From: Pseudeuparius sepicola
Lineage: Eukaryota; Arthropoda; Insecta; Coleoptera; Anthribidae
Length of the DNA: 64,000 nucleotides
Direction: 5' to 3'
Assembly (NCBI GenBank): GCA_963920635.1
Contig: OY987302.1
Span: 42,349,500 to 42,413,499, forward strand
A model generated the notes under the pieces. It had not been told where the DNA came from. It searched no databases and saw only the letters and a program-made list of their open reading frames with translations. Shown here one piece after another: positions 34,290 to 45,129 of the stretch; position 1 is the stretch's first letter; the number at the start of each line of letters is the position of its first letter. The position numbers were made by a program, and so were the translations under genes.

Positions 34290-34462
34290 TCTCGCTGACA
34301 GAATGTCTCTACGCAGTAACGCAATCCCTTTAAATCCGGGAAAGCCGAGCAAACATAACCGGTCCCACCAAGCCCCATAAATTAATCATGAAACTGGCTG
34401 CAGTATACAGAGACGCTCAGATGAACATCTTGCCTGAAGCGGCAACAGACATAATAGTCCAA
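34290..34462 (+). repeat. Dispersed repeat F, copy 2 (left part)
   Basis: GCAGTAACGCAATCCC, AAAGCCGAGCAAACATAAC, then CCCCATAAATTAATCATGAA and CTGGCTGCAGTATACAGAGA. It continues after the foldback insertion at 36,759-36,850 (GAGGACTGTCTCCACGTTTG), which corresponds to GGCGACTGTCTCCGCATTGG in copy 3. Confidence 0.65.
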
Positions 34463-36758
34463 GAGCCGGCCGCATGATATCAACTCTCATAAGCTTATAG
34501 AATAAGATGTTATGTAAAATGTAGAGAGTATATTTCTTTACTTGAAGCGAGTAGGTTGCCTCAGATAATATAGGCCCGATTATTGCCATTTAAAGAAGTT
34601 GTGGATTGTGGATAATTTTTAATTTTTTAATAGGTACAAACCGTCCCACGAACATATTTACTAATTTTTCGCAAAGGTCTTTTGAAAAATTCGAAAAGCG
34701 CCGTTCTAAAAATCGAAGAAGATTGTAAATTTCTTAATTGGGTCTTGTACTTTCCTCCAGTACCAAAAGAAACCTCTAAAATCCGATATTTATAACCAAA
34801 TTTCCCGCGATTTCCAAGTTTCGAGAAACGGGACGGCTGTAGAATTGGCGAAATTGACGGGAACCGCTCTTATAAATTGCATGTTTTTTCTCATTTTTTA
34901 ATTTTTCGGGGGCACCGGAAACATCTGCACCTCACCTGAAGACTTGAGGGAAGCTTTAAAAATTCCCACCCCAGAGCCCCGAGCCGCAATAACTTAGCTG
35001 TAGCTCGGCGAAAAAGGGCAATTTCTGACAGTTTATACGCACTTTGGTTTTTAGGTGACGGGAAATGCCGGCCAATCACGTAAAAAAGATGCGTCCCACC
35101 TGTTGATCGTTTTTTTCGCCGAAAATCCTTAATAACTCGAAAACGAGAAATAATTTACCTGAAAAAGTTTCTTTAAATATGTTGACCCGTTCTCCGGCCA
35201 TCTCGCCGTACCGTCAGATCTCCCGAAAAACGCGTTTGAAAAATTTTTTTCCTGTGCATCAAGCGGTACATGGCACTGGCTGTATGGCGGGACTTCGCAC
35301 ACAACTCGCGTCCCCCAGGTCCATACTTGCCCCCGTCTTTCCGCCGTATTTAACAGCGGAGGATTTTCGGGGCCCCGAAAATATGCATATCGGATTTCTA
35401 AAGGACCAAGGGACCCTTTTTTATTATTGCACCATGGGCCTTCTTTCCGATGGTACCTATTTTGTTATATAATCATATGAGAGTAGATTTGCCGGAAAAT
35501 TGACCACAACTTCTTTAAATAACAATGACCGGGCCCACACGGGCGTAGCCAGGATTTAGTTTTGGGGGGGGGGGGTTAGTTTGAGAAATAAATAAAACAA
35601 CAAAAATATACTTACATGAAATTTAATATCTATATATTCATCCGAAAAACTACGACATATTTATAAAGTTCTTAACTTTAAATGAAATGGATAAATTAAT
35701 TTCGTTCCTCTGCGCTAAATCTAAAACCATTAAAGAAGAAATCTTCGGCTTTTTCTTTTAAATATATCCACTACTTCATCTGCATGAATTTCTGTTCCAT
35801 AGTGAATGTTCATTAACCATTAAGTCCGTTTTCACTTGTAGTGTTTCGTAAATAGTTTTTCAGTCTCCTTAGGCTCGAGAAAGACCTTTCTGGGGTAGCA
35901 GTGGATACAGGAATGGTAGCCAAGATTTGTAGTAATGTGTAAATATTAGGTTTTTATCGCACATATCTAGGCATTCCAAACTAGATTTCGGGGTAGGCAG
36001 TCTTCTTATCAGCATGCAAGGTAGCTGAAGCTTTGATAGCTAAATCCAAATTTGTTTCTTTATTAGAAACGCCTTGACCTTGACTACACCACTTTTTCCA
36101 GGGTTTATCACCCTTCCTTTTTTCCCCTCCATTTTTCGACAGTAATAATGATTCACGTATCTATCCTTAACAAGGTCATCGAATAACAGTGCACTAAAAT
36201 TACTCACTTACACGGTACACTTAATTCTCTTCACTATTCGTTCACCACTTTTCACTTTTATTCGCTTCGAGTTCGCATGGAACAATACTGCCGTAAGCGC
36301 GGTCACGCGCCGCGGCGCCGCTTATATAGCAGCCCAGTAGCCGTCCAGAAACTTCCACGAACTTCCACAAAGTTCCGCTCATTTCGACCTAGGGGCGTGG
36401 CGAATAATCGAGAAACAACGCAAAGTGTCCCCACAATACAAAATAGTTCGGCTGCAACTGCGTCTGCCTCTCGTCAAAAGATGGCGCTAGGCGCTACTAT
36501 TACTACACAATATATTCAAACGTAATAATAATTTAACTCTTCACTCCTCGTATTTTTTCGGTATAATATTAGGTAATATTTTGCTTATTTCGGGGGGGGG
36601 GGGGTTTGAACCCCCGAAACCCCCCCCTTGGCTACGCCCGTGCGGGCCCATATAAATTGAGGCAACCTATTCGCTTCAAGTAAAGAAATATACTATCTAC
36701 ATTTTACACCATATCTTATTCTATAAGCTTATGAGAGTTGAAATCATGCAGCCGGCTC
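34463..36758. mobile_element. Foldback element split by hAT C copy 2
   Basis: Inverted arms: GAGCCGGCCGCATGATATCA, CTCATAAGCTTATAGAATAA, AAGTAAAGAAATATACT (in reverse), GGTTGCCTCA, ATAGGCCCG and TTTAAAGAAGTTGTGG at 34,463-34,645 are mirrored at 35,500-36,758, where hAT C copy 2 sits in the right arm. The centre (34,650-34,965) is a copy of repeat K, and the rest to 35,460 has a 97-codon frame of no known type. Without the hAT insertion the element is about 1.2 kb. It is itself inserted in a copy of repeat F. Confidence 0.8.
35538..36642 (-). mobile_element. hAT element C, copy 2 (1.1 kb), perfect TSD
   Basis: Ends CACGGGCGTAGCC on both sides with homopolymer G or C runs inside, flanked by the 8-bp duplication CGGGCCCA (35,530-35,537; 36,643-36,650). 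The body matches copy 1 almost base for base, with a few indels: a 9-base deletion near 35,950, a 19-base deletion near 36,100 and an extra stretch near 36,355. The minus strand carries the same hAT dimerisation remnant (STATPERSFSSLRRLKNYLR). Non-autonomous. Confidence 0.93.
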
Positions 36759-37815
36759 TCGTACATATAGAGAGGACTGTCTCCACGTTTGCCAGTAGCT
36801 TACATTCGAAAACATCTGATTTAATATTCGGTACATTTTCCCACGAGAATGACGATGCAAGTAAACACAAATAAGACACCACGATAAATCGAAATATACT
36901 ACAATAACTGCAAAATGGAAAACAACATTAACTATTCATTTTAATCGAGTCTACTGTTTTGAATAATAAAGAAAGTAACAGCTTGGTCTGGGGTGTCCGA
37001 GCGCAAGCAAATAACATGGCGCTTGGGCAGGCGCAATTTTTGCACCTTTTTAACACTAACACTGGTTTATTTTCTGAATGTGTGTCATAAATTTAAACAG
37101 GGATCTAATATAATAATTGAAAAGTGAAAAGTGCAAAACAGACCAATTGTGGCAATTTGGTGTGTGTATTGAGCAGATACACGGTTCCCAAACAAGGAAG
37201 TGATGACTTCTCTTGGAAATTATTGATAGTGGCAGATGATTGGCTGTTTCTTTAAGAAAAGCAATATATGCCTTATTAAAAAGATGCAAGTAGTACGAGG
37301 GAAATAATAACTATAACACTGATCCAAATAAATTAGAAATAAGTACAGTCGCGGACAGTTGGTATCGAACGACCTGAAGAGGTTTCTCGTGGCTATCGTT
37401 ACAGGGCGCGCGGAGACGGCAACATCGCGCTGGAGTCTGCAGCCGGCCGGTCTGCTAAAATAGAACCATAAAATGCAAATTACAGCCTCCAGCCTCTCAC
37501 AGCAAAGGAACAAAATTCGAGGAAAATGCAACTTTGTGCTGGTAATAATTCCAACCCCAGTGTTGGTATTTAATATTTCGTACTATTTTATCATGTTACT
37601 ATACCGTCTAGTATTTATGATAATGAAATAAAAAAATAATAAATATCAAGGCTGAGATTAGAATCAACACCACAATAAAAGTTGCTTTTTCTCGAGTTTC
37701 CTTCCTTTGCTGCCAGCACCCTGTATTAATTAGGAATATGAAATTAGGTAAATCCATAGTCAATTTGAGCCACAATAGAATTCCGAAGAATTTCTCAAAA
37801 ACAATAATTTAATAT

Positions 37816-38615
37816 ACAGGGTGTCTACTTTTAAACGTATGCAAATTAATAAAATCTTTATTTTTGGAGATAATCCCTGAACATTCTTTGTGTGAAAGGC
37901 CTTCAAAAATCGCTTCTTTTAGCCTTCCTATCATTTTCAAAAGGCAAATCCAGGTCCGGCTACGATTTTTGAGTGTTTTTTTATTTAAAATCTACCAATA
38001 CAGCGTTAATCAGGATCCCCCTAAAACCCCTTTATATACCAAATTTGAACAAAGAATTTAGAGAGAGATCTATTCTACAGGATGTCAAGGTTCAACAAAA
38101 TAGGAAATTTACAGGCATTTGGCGAGTCAAGTGTGCCATGGAATCCCGTCAAAATAGTTTAATTGTCAACAGAACCACTCAAAGTGTTGGTGTGCAAAGA
38201 TTCAATACAGGGTATTTTTCTCTGCCCCATCTGAAAATGCTGAATTTTTATGACTTGACTCGCCAGAGATGCCTGAAGAGGTTTCTTTAAATTTCCTATT
38301 TTGCTCAATTTTGACATCCTGTAGAATAGAACTCTCTCTATATTTTTTGTTCAAATTTGGTATATAAAGGGTTTTCGACTGTCCTGATTGACGCTGTGGT
38401 GTCAGATTTTAAATAAAAAAATGGCTAAATGGTTTTTGTGAAAATCGGGGGAATAAAAAAATCGTAGCCGGCCCTGGATTTGCAATTTGAAAATGGCAGG
38501 ATTGCTAAAATAAGCGGCTTTTGAAGTCCTTTCGGACAAAAAACCGATCAAGCGATTATCTCAAAAATTAAAGATTTCAAGGATTTGTATAATATGTTTA
38601 AAAGTAGATATGGGG
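37816..38615. mobile_element. Foldback element L, copy 1 (0.8 kb)
   Basis: Left ACAGGGTGTCTACTTTTAAA, then CCGGCTACGATTTTT, CAGCGTTAATCAGGA, TATACCAAATTTGAACAAA, GATGTCAAGGTTCAACAAAA and GGCATTTGGCGAGTCAAG. All are mirrored in the right arm to about 38,615 at roughly four-fifths identity by eye. The centre is at about 38,150-38,260. A second copy lies at 60,815-61,620. Confidence 0.85.
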
Positions 38616-38917
38616 GCTCTTAATATTAATTAGAAAATGTATGGCACAAAATTAATGGATTATCGGATTACCTGAGTTGAAATATTTTAGCATAGATATT
38701 TATATCTTTTTAAATAGGTATTTATTAATTATACCTACCTGCACTTAATATAACTAAATTTAGGGGATTAACTTAATAATTGTAATATTGAATTGGATGT
38801 AGATTTTGAAAATATCGATTATACCTGCTCCTAGCCCTTTGTATAAATACTAAGGTGGGTGGGCTAAAATTATTTAGTCAGTATCCTAATTCGAGAGAGT
38901 AACTAACAGTGTTCGTT

Positions 38918-39922
38918 ATGCCTCGTTTGAGTGAATCCGTCAAGCACCGTATCATCGCCAAACTAGAAAATGGTTGGGCTATTTCCCGACTGGCCGAAGA
39001 ATTTGGTGTATCTAAAAGCACCATTTTCAATATAAAGAAGAAATATGACGAAACCGGAAGCGTAGAAAACATACATAGAGGAGGAAATGTGAAAATTACG
39101 TCTGACCAACAAGATGAGCAACTAGCTAATTTTTGCCTTGCAAATCCGTTTAAATCCGCCGTTGAAGCAGTATCTGCAACACAATTTCCAGCAAGTGTTA
39201 GAACTGCCCGAAGGAGATTAGATGCAGCCAATCTGAAATCTCGCACGGCCAGCAACAAAATTCAGCTGACCGAGGCTAATAAGGAAGTCAGGTTGCAGAT
39301 ATGCCGAGAGTTTCAGCGTTTACCGCCACATTATTGGGAGAAGGTAATATTTAGCGACGAAAAGATCTTTCAAAGCCATTACAATGGCAAAGTGCGAGTA
39401 TATAGACCTTCGGTGAGTTCAAGATATGACGAAAGATTTGTGTCACCCAGGAAAAGGAGTGGGCATTTTTCCGTCAACATATGGGCCTGGATAAGCTACC
39501 GTGGACCTGGCATTTGTTGGAGAATCGACGACCGCTTCACAGCAGCTCGCTATTGCGAGATACTCGAAGGCGGATTGTTACCAACTGCAATGGAAATGTA
39601 TCCCGGTGGCTTCGTTTTCCAGCATGATAACGCTCCTGTGCATACAGCAAGAATAGTTCGCGAATGGTTCACCGAAAACAACGTAGAAAAGTTGCAATGG
39701 CCGGCGAAGAGTCCTGACTTGAATCCCATTGAGAATGTGTGGGGCAGAATGGCGCGGACAATGGAGAACTTCGTACCCGAAAATAGGGAGGCACTTTGGC
39801 AGAAGATTCAACAAACGTGGGATGAAGTCGTAACCCATGATCTCTGCTGCCAACTCATAGATTCGATGAGCAGGAGGGTTCAGAAAGTCATCCTATCCCA
39901 AGGTGGGTATACTAAATATTAA
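38918..39922 (+). CDS. Tc1-like transposase, intact, 334 aa
   Basis: Cut-and-paste transposase of the Tc1/mariner superfamily. The ATG at 38,918 is preferred over an upstream in-frame GTG, because Tc1 proteins begin MPRLS... Residues 7-40 form a Tc3-type helix-turn-helix (IAKLENGWAISRLAEEFGVS, KSTIFNIKKKY) and about 60-110 a second one. The catalytic triad is visible: D147 in VIFSDEKIF, D237 in VFQHDNAPVHTA, and E272 in KSPDLNPIENVWG, with 34 residues between the last two (DD34E). No stop or frameshift; the length is normal for the family. It is the only complete transposase in the window. Neighbours are old MITEs, and the gene lies within the identical 81-bp inverted repeats. A weaker terminal pair closer to the gene (GATTACCTG at 38,667-38,675 and CAGGTAATC at 40,115-40,123) is the alternative end set. 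Confidence 0.93.
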   Translation: MPRLSESVKHRIIAKLENGWAISRLAEEFGVSKSTIFNIKKKYDETGSVENIHRGGNVKITSDQQDEQLANFCLANPFKSAVEAVSATQFPASVRTARRRLDAANLKSRTASNKIQLTEANKEVRLQICREFQRLPPHYWEKVIFSDEKIFQSHYNGKVRVYRPSVSSRYDERFVSPRKRSGHFSVNIWAWISYRGPGICWRIDDRFTAARYCEILEGGLLPTAMEMYPGGFVFQHDNAPVHTARIVREWFTENNVEKLQWPAKSPDLNPIENVWGRMARTMENFVPENREALWQKIQQTWDEVVTHDLCCQLIDSMSRRVQKVILSQGGYTKY

Positions 39923-40211
39923 TATACATATAATATAATAATGGAAAATGCATTTGATTTCTTGCCTTTATTTAATTATGTTATAGTCATAAAGATTTTA
40001 ATGGGTTTATAGTTTTTTCGGATTCTTCCTGTGTCGGTGGTTCTAATAAAACTTCGTAATCATTATATCCAGCTTGTGGAAGTCCTCAATCACCTGAAAT
40101 TATTTTATTTTATCCAGGTAATCACATTGAGGTCCAGGGAGGTGTGTAAAGCTTGACACGTGTCCCTGCTGTGTGTCTTCTGATGTTATTGATAAAGGTA
40201 TGCAATTTAAA

Positions 40212-40761
40212 TAATAGAGAGTTATTGCAGAAATAAATAACGTCGCGTTCTTTTTTGACGTTATTTTGACATTTGAGCATGCGCAGTCGTAGTTTGACAT
40301 AAGGTCGTCCATAATAAGGTTATTTTCCTTTATTTTTGTTTATTGTGTATACCATAATATACGTTATTTTTACCTTATTTGTCACAATTCTTAAAATAAA
40401 TTCTGATTTGTCAGAAAACGCTAGTGTTCTGTGAAAGTAGGACTTAACCTAAAATGTTCGTTGCTTGTTTGCGTTTGCACCTTGTTTGTTTTCATTAGTC
40501 TTTCACCTTGGTGTTCCGTGGTTATTTGGCTGTTTTCCCAGTTTTTTCCGGAGCAAAATTATAAAAGCACATAATATTCTAGTGAAAGTGTAGAAATACA
40601 AAACAATAAAGTAAACGTAAACAAGCCCTTAATTTGGATACATAAATTACGACTTGCAATAACTATTGTCAGAATCATAAATAACGTATGAGAGTATTCC
40701 AATAAGGTCGTCTTAAATACTGCTTAATGCCAAAAACAGTTTCTGCAATAACTCTCTATTA
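40212..40761. mobile_element. MITE, 550 bp, 22-bp inverted ends
   Basis: TAATAGAGAGTTATTGCAGA plus AA at the left is perfectly inverted at 40,740-40,761. The interior repeats AATAAGGTCGTC near both sides (direct ATAAGGTCGTCCATAATAAG and AATAAGGTCGTCTTAAATAC). Non-coding. Confidence 0.8.
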
Positions 40762-41174
40762 AGTTACAAGGGTAATTTTATGTCTGTGACCCCCTAATCT
40801 CATTTATCTGTTGAAGGGCATTTTATGAGAAACAATGGAGCATTGCAGCACCACGAAAACCAATTTATTAAAACTTCTGACCAATTTCTTCAAAAATAAG
40901 AAAAAATAAATAAAAGGGACACCCCTTTTATTTTATAATCATTTATGTTTAGGACTACGAGACCTAACAACTAAATGTTGGAACAAATACTTATTTTGCA
41001 AAGAAAAGAATAATTTATGAAAATCCTTTTAATTAACTTTTTTAATTCTAGGGTTATTAGCTAAATATATTTTTAGTGTTACTACATATTTTTTTATTAT
41101 AACATAAAAATACATTTTTGTTGCAACGCAAAATATTTATTAACTTAATGTCTAAAACCGCTGACAACTATACT

Positions 41175-41400
41175 TAGTGTATTTGGAAATGAAAGGAGGC
41201 CATAAATATTGATTGAGAAGGAAAATTCGACCATTTCAGTGGCGTGCTCTTTTGCTAAAAATCTGATGAGGATAAATACGCAAATTAATATTCGGGCGAG
41301 TTATGTAGTATTTTATGACGGACTCTCGAGCCTCTGATAAAGAATTTGCATTTATATTTATAATAAGCCATAAACCTTCCTTTCATTTCCAAATACACTA
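41175..41400. mobile_element. MITE, 226 bp
   Basis: TAGTGTATTTGGAAATGAAA, then GGAGGCCATAAATAT at the left are mirrored at 41,357-41,400 (ATAAGCCATAAACCTTCC, TTTCATTTCCAAATACACTA). TA-type ends. Confidence 0.82.
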
Positions 41401-41696
41401 TGTATATACAGTATGTCCACAGAAGAGGTGTTGAATAGGAACACTTTCTTATCTTTAATTTTACCGCAAAAAGTTACTCTTGATAAAAACTTTGCTAACA
41501 TTTCTTATGTGGAAATAAGTTGCTAGGAAAAGTTGTTCAAAAGTAAAGGATACTCCATACTACCAATTTTAGAAACAATTGGCACACTTTGATTTATTTG
41601 AAAAACATTTTTCGCTTTGGCCCTATCACTCCATTAAATATATTTTTTTTATGTAAGTAAGCTTATATAAGCATAATAAATATGGCAATTTTAGAC

Positions 41697-42120
41697 GGCT
41701 AGGTGATGTTAAAAAATAAATCGGCATCCATAACCAACTTTTCACGCAATACAAAAAAAAACTCAAGTCGACAAAAATGTGAAAACAAAACTATCAATTT
41801 ATTTAATTTTTTTTTGATCAAACAAGATCTTTAATATGAGAAAATTTGTCTTTAATTTGAATAACTGTTGATGTTTTTAATTGCTATTTCGACTTCACAC
41901 TTTAAACAAATTAGCGGGAAAACTAGTACAAATTGTATGAAAATTTTCTTTTGTCAATGTTCTTGCGTGATCTAATTGCCGCTAATCTCCAATTAAAATT
42001 TTCCCTCGACTTTCAAAATAAATTGATTGTTTTCAGATTCTTGTTGATTTAAGTTTTTTTTGGTATTGCGCGAAAAGTTGGCCATGGATACCGACTTCTT
42101 TTTTTAACATTAACCAACTA
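41697..42120. mobile_element. MITE with about 75-bp arms
   Basis: GATGTTAAAAAATAAATCGG, then CATCCATAACCAACTTTTCA and CGCAATACAAAAAAAAACT at the left are mirrored at 42,040-42,117. A third, partial arm copy (TATTGCGCGACAAGTTGACC, ATGGATGTTGATT) is at 42,385-42,420. Confidence 0.78.
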
Positions 42121-42884
42121 TTTACACGTTTTTGTTTCTTAAGATTTTTCAGTAGGGAGCCAAATAACTACTTTAATAAACTAAAACAATGGCCTTTAAT
42201 AACTAAAACAATGGCCTCAACAGAGCCGAAGAGCCTGTGTAATTTTCAGAAACTATCTGAGCACCCAGTTGCATAAAGCTTCTCAGTGCCATCAATTTTC
42301 AATATAAAAGTTTTCTTCGGTATCTTAAAATAAATAGGTATGTTACGGCTATTTAATAATTTTGCTCAATTGGAGGTTTTTTTATATTGCGCGACAAGTT
42401 GACCATGGATGTTGATTACTTTTTCAGGGCCACTTAGCTGTCCAAAATTGTCACCTTTTTGTTTCTCATGTTTTTTTTGTAGGGCGCAAAATAAGCGAGG
42501 AAATCGCGGTGGTAGTTTAAAAAATCATACTGTATACTTGTGAACTGTTTTAATAAATAGTTTAATACTGATTCCTTAATTTTTTTTAACCCTTTCGGTG
42601 ACATCGGCTTAATCGCTTGCAAAGAATTCTCGGAACAAGACACCCGTTCGAACCATCCGATGCCGAAGGCGCGCGCTGTTGCCGTCTCCGCGCGCCCTGT
42701 AACGATAGCCACGAGAAACCTCTTCAGGTCGTTCGATACCAACTGTCCGCGACTGTACGTCTTTTTATTGCTTGGCAAAGTGGAATATTAGATAAAGCAC
42801 ATCACTTAATATTATCTTCCATTAAACGATGCCAGAACGATTAGTTCACAACTGATCCTTGTAATTACCTTTATTCCTCAGGGT

Positions 42885-43180
42885 AAGAGTGGTTATCGGA
42901 AGCAACCCTTCCCTACCGAAGCCTCCGAAAGTCGAACAACCCCCCCAAGTCGAGCAAATAGAATCAATCGATCCCTCCCACCCCATAAATTAATCCTGAA
43001 CTGTATCGGGACTTGACTGCAGTACAGAGAGGCACAGCTGGGTATTTTTCGTATGGCGACAGACTGAAAGGTGACGAGATATTCGGGCGACTGTCTCCGC
43101 ATTGGAAATGGCCAGGCGGTTCTCCGCATTTCCGCGATATAAAAATTTAGGCAAAGTCGTGGCAGTGCCACAATCCCATT
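42885..43180 (+). repeat. Dispersed repeat F, copy 3 (longest)
   Basis: CCGAAAGTCGAACAACCCCC, AAGTCGAGCAAATAGAATCA, CCCCATAAATTAATCCTGAA, then CTGTATCGGGACTTGACTGC and AGTACAGAGAGGC. It continues through GGCGACTGTCTCCGCATTGG and a GC-richer tail to about 43,180. Open frames on the minus strand across it show no known motif. Confidence 0.7.
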
Positions 43181-43425
43181 CTGAATTGATTCCTATGAAC
43201 ATACCTATATTATGTTTTACAGTAAATACCAGTTTCTAAGTACTATATACCAGTACCGTGTCTCGTGTCGCACGTGCTTGCTGCTTATTTATTCTAGTTC
43301 TAAAATGAAAAGCAATATATGTTTTTTTTTCATTGTTGATGATTTTCAAGCCAAAAACACATTGTTTCAGATGTTACAGCATTTTATGTTATAAGTAAAG
43401 ATGTTTGTGATTTGTAATACAAAGC

Positions 43426-43732
43426 AATTATAAGATCAACTGACTTACCTGTACGGAAGTTTGAGCTGAATTATACTGCAGTCTCATCCGATTATTACAA
43501 ATACTAATGTAGTTTGCTTCACTCTATACAAAGGCCATACAAACGTTTAAAGAAAGGTGTTTTTTGTCCCAACCGCCGCCAGTCACTTGATCGTCGCTAA
43601 AATCTATCTCAGTGCTTATTTTGTGATAGATCGTTAAGGGTGGGGATCCGGGAGGGTTTGTAATAATCGGATGAGACTGCAGTATAATTCAGCTCAAACT
43701 TCCTTACAGGTAAGTCAGTTGATCTTATAATT
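43426..43732. repeat. 307-bp palindrome, 77-bp arms, plus a third end copy
   Basis: Arms AATTATAAGATCAACTGACT, TACCTGTACGGAAGTTTGAG, CTGAATTATACTGCAGTCTC and ATCCGATTATTACAAA at 43,426-43,502 are mirrored at 43,656-43,732 with one or two mismatches. Immediately beyond, 43,729-43,775 repeats TTATACTGCAGTCTCATCC and ATTACAAATACTAATGTAG in the left-arm orientation. Confidence 0.85.
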
Positions 43733-43779
43733 ATACTGCAGTCTCATCCTTCATATTACAAATACTAATGTAGATGTTT

Positions 43780-44915
43780 AAAGAACAAGAACGATCAACA
43801 TTGATTCAAATATATTTTGAAAACAGATGCACTTTTACTAACGTACTATAGGTAGGAAGGTATGTATGTCCACGCCCATTAGTTGAGCAATATGCTAAAA
43901 AATGTATCCAACCTTTAAGTCGGTCTACAAATATGCATATATTATCTAATAAAAAAATATACGACAAGTATAAAACATGCAAATCTGTAACCAATGTGGC
44001 TCCTCAGAAACCGGGTCTCTGTTAGGAAGCAGCAATTAGCATTAAAATACTGGAAGAAAAACTGTATATTGCAAGTTACAGCCAGTCATAATACATAAAT
44101 GACATTCTCTACTCTCTCAAGAAGACTAGACTCCCTCGAATACCCAAATCATGGTAGCCAAGATCAATACACGCAAACATGGGTAAACTTCTAGAGACCC
44201 CCGTATATGTAGATTGTAGTTATTTCTTGTATCATACCAAAGAAAATAATACTGCGTAGTATTATTTTCTTTGATCATACTCATATATGTTGGAAATAAC
44301 AAACCCAAATATATAATATGTATACCATGTTACAAAATTTCGAAGCACCTTCAATTTTGCCTTCTTGGTTGAATTTCACCGATATTGTCTGAAATTTCTT
44401 TGTGACATTATCACTGAGAAAGGAGGAAGATTTATTTCCCGAAAGTTCAGAAGACAAATTTGTTGAAGTTAAGTTTGAGTTATCGTTCAGTTTTTTTTTT
44501 TAATATCAGACCTTTATGAATTTTGCTGGAAGAAGTTGTCTTTTAATCAGTTTGGTTTAAGTTTACGTGGCGAGAAAAAAAATCAATTAAAAATTAAATG
44601 GATCCATATACCGATGATAGCATATAGGTAGCAGGTTTTTTAAATACCCCTATATACACACTATATTTGCTGTCGTAAGGGTCTTACCAAACATTTTATT
44701 TGTTCGTAACCATGGCGATATGATTCCATCCTAGACCTGTGCAATAAAGTCGTGTTCCAAACCTGCCTCATTTGACGAAAATGGTGGTTCCAAAGCTACC
44801 AAATCGACGTTTTCGTAACTAAAAAGGCGCTATAAATGCTTGAATTTGTTCAGGAGTCACGAGAAAGTTTTCAAAAATTAGGTTTTAACTTCACTACGGG
44901 GAATTGTTTTCTTTT
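43780..44915. other. No gene recognised; one strong hairpin
   Basis: Only a perfect 16-bp hairpin is notable: CAAAGAAAATAATACT, loop GCGT, AGTATTATTTTCTTTG at 44,238-44,273. Confidence 0.5.
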
Positions 44916-44918
44916 GAT

Positions 44919-45125
44919 TTATTTTGCACTTCTAGACTATTTAGTTGATTGATTTCAAATCCGGAGAAGAGAGGAAGCACCATGGGCTTGTTTCAACTGC
45001 AGTTCTGAGCCATTCCAGAACTGGCTTGAACCAATCAAACACAAGAAAATAATTCCAGAACTATTTGGCCAATAAGTTAATCGATCGCTGATTTGAGAAT
45101 TGTTCAAGACTCTGTTGGAACAAAC
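44919..45125 (+). repeat. Repeat G, uninterrupted copy
   Basis: GCAGTTCTGAGCCATTCCAG, AACTGGCTTGAACCAATCAA, AACACAAGAAAATAATTCCA... then GAACTATTTGGCCAATAAGT. It matches 49,845-50,200 and shows the empty site of the hAT MITE there. Confidence 0.75.
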
Positions 45126-45129
45126 CTCA

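Larger units (their letters stand above)
37344..42757. mobile_element. 5.4-kb unit bounded by identical 81-bp inverted repeats
   Basis: TACAGTCGCGGACAGTTGGT ... GCGCGGAGACGGCAACA (37,344-37,424) is present without a single mismatch in reverse complement at 42,677-42,757. Both outer ends are TA, and CAGTCGCGGACA resembles Tc1/mariner termini. Inside are a Tc1-like transposase gene and several older MITEs. It could be one young element or two opposite copies of a short MITE that bracket unrelated DNA; the sequences just inside the 81 bp are different on the two sides. Confidence 0.7.

Noticed and set aside
39578..39853. A minus-strand 91-codon frame
   Set aside because: Antisense shadow of the Tc1-like transposase gene.
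38665..40123. Short terminal repeats defining a 1.46-kb Tc1 element
   Set aside because: GATTACCTG pairs are only about nine good bases, with poor extension. Kept as an alternative in the gene entry, not called as an element.
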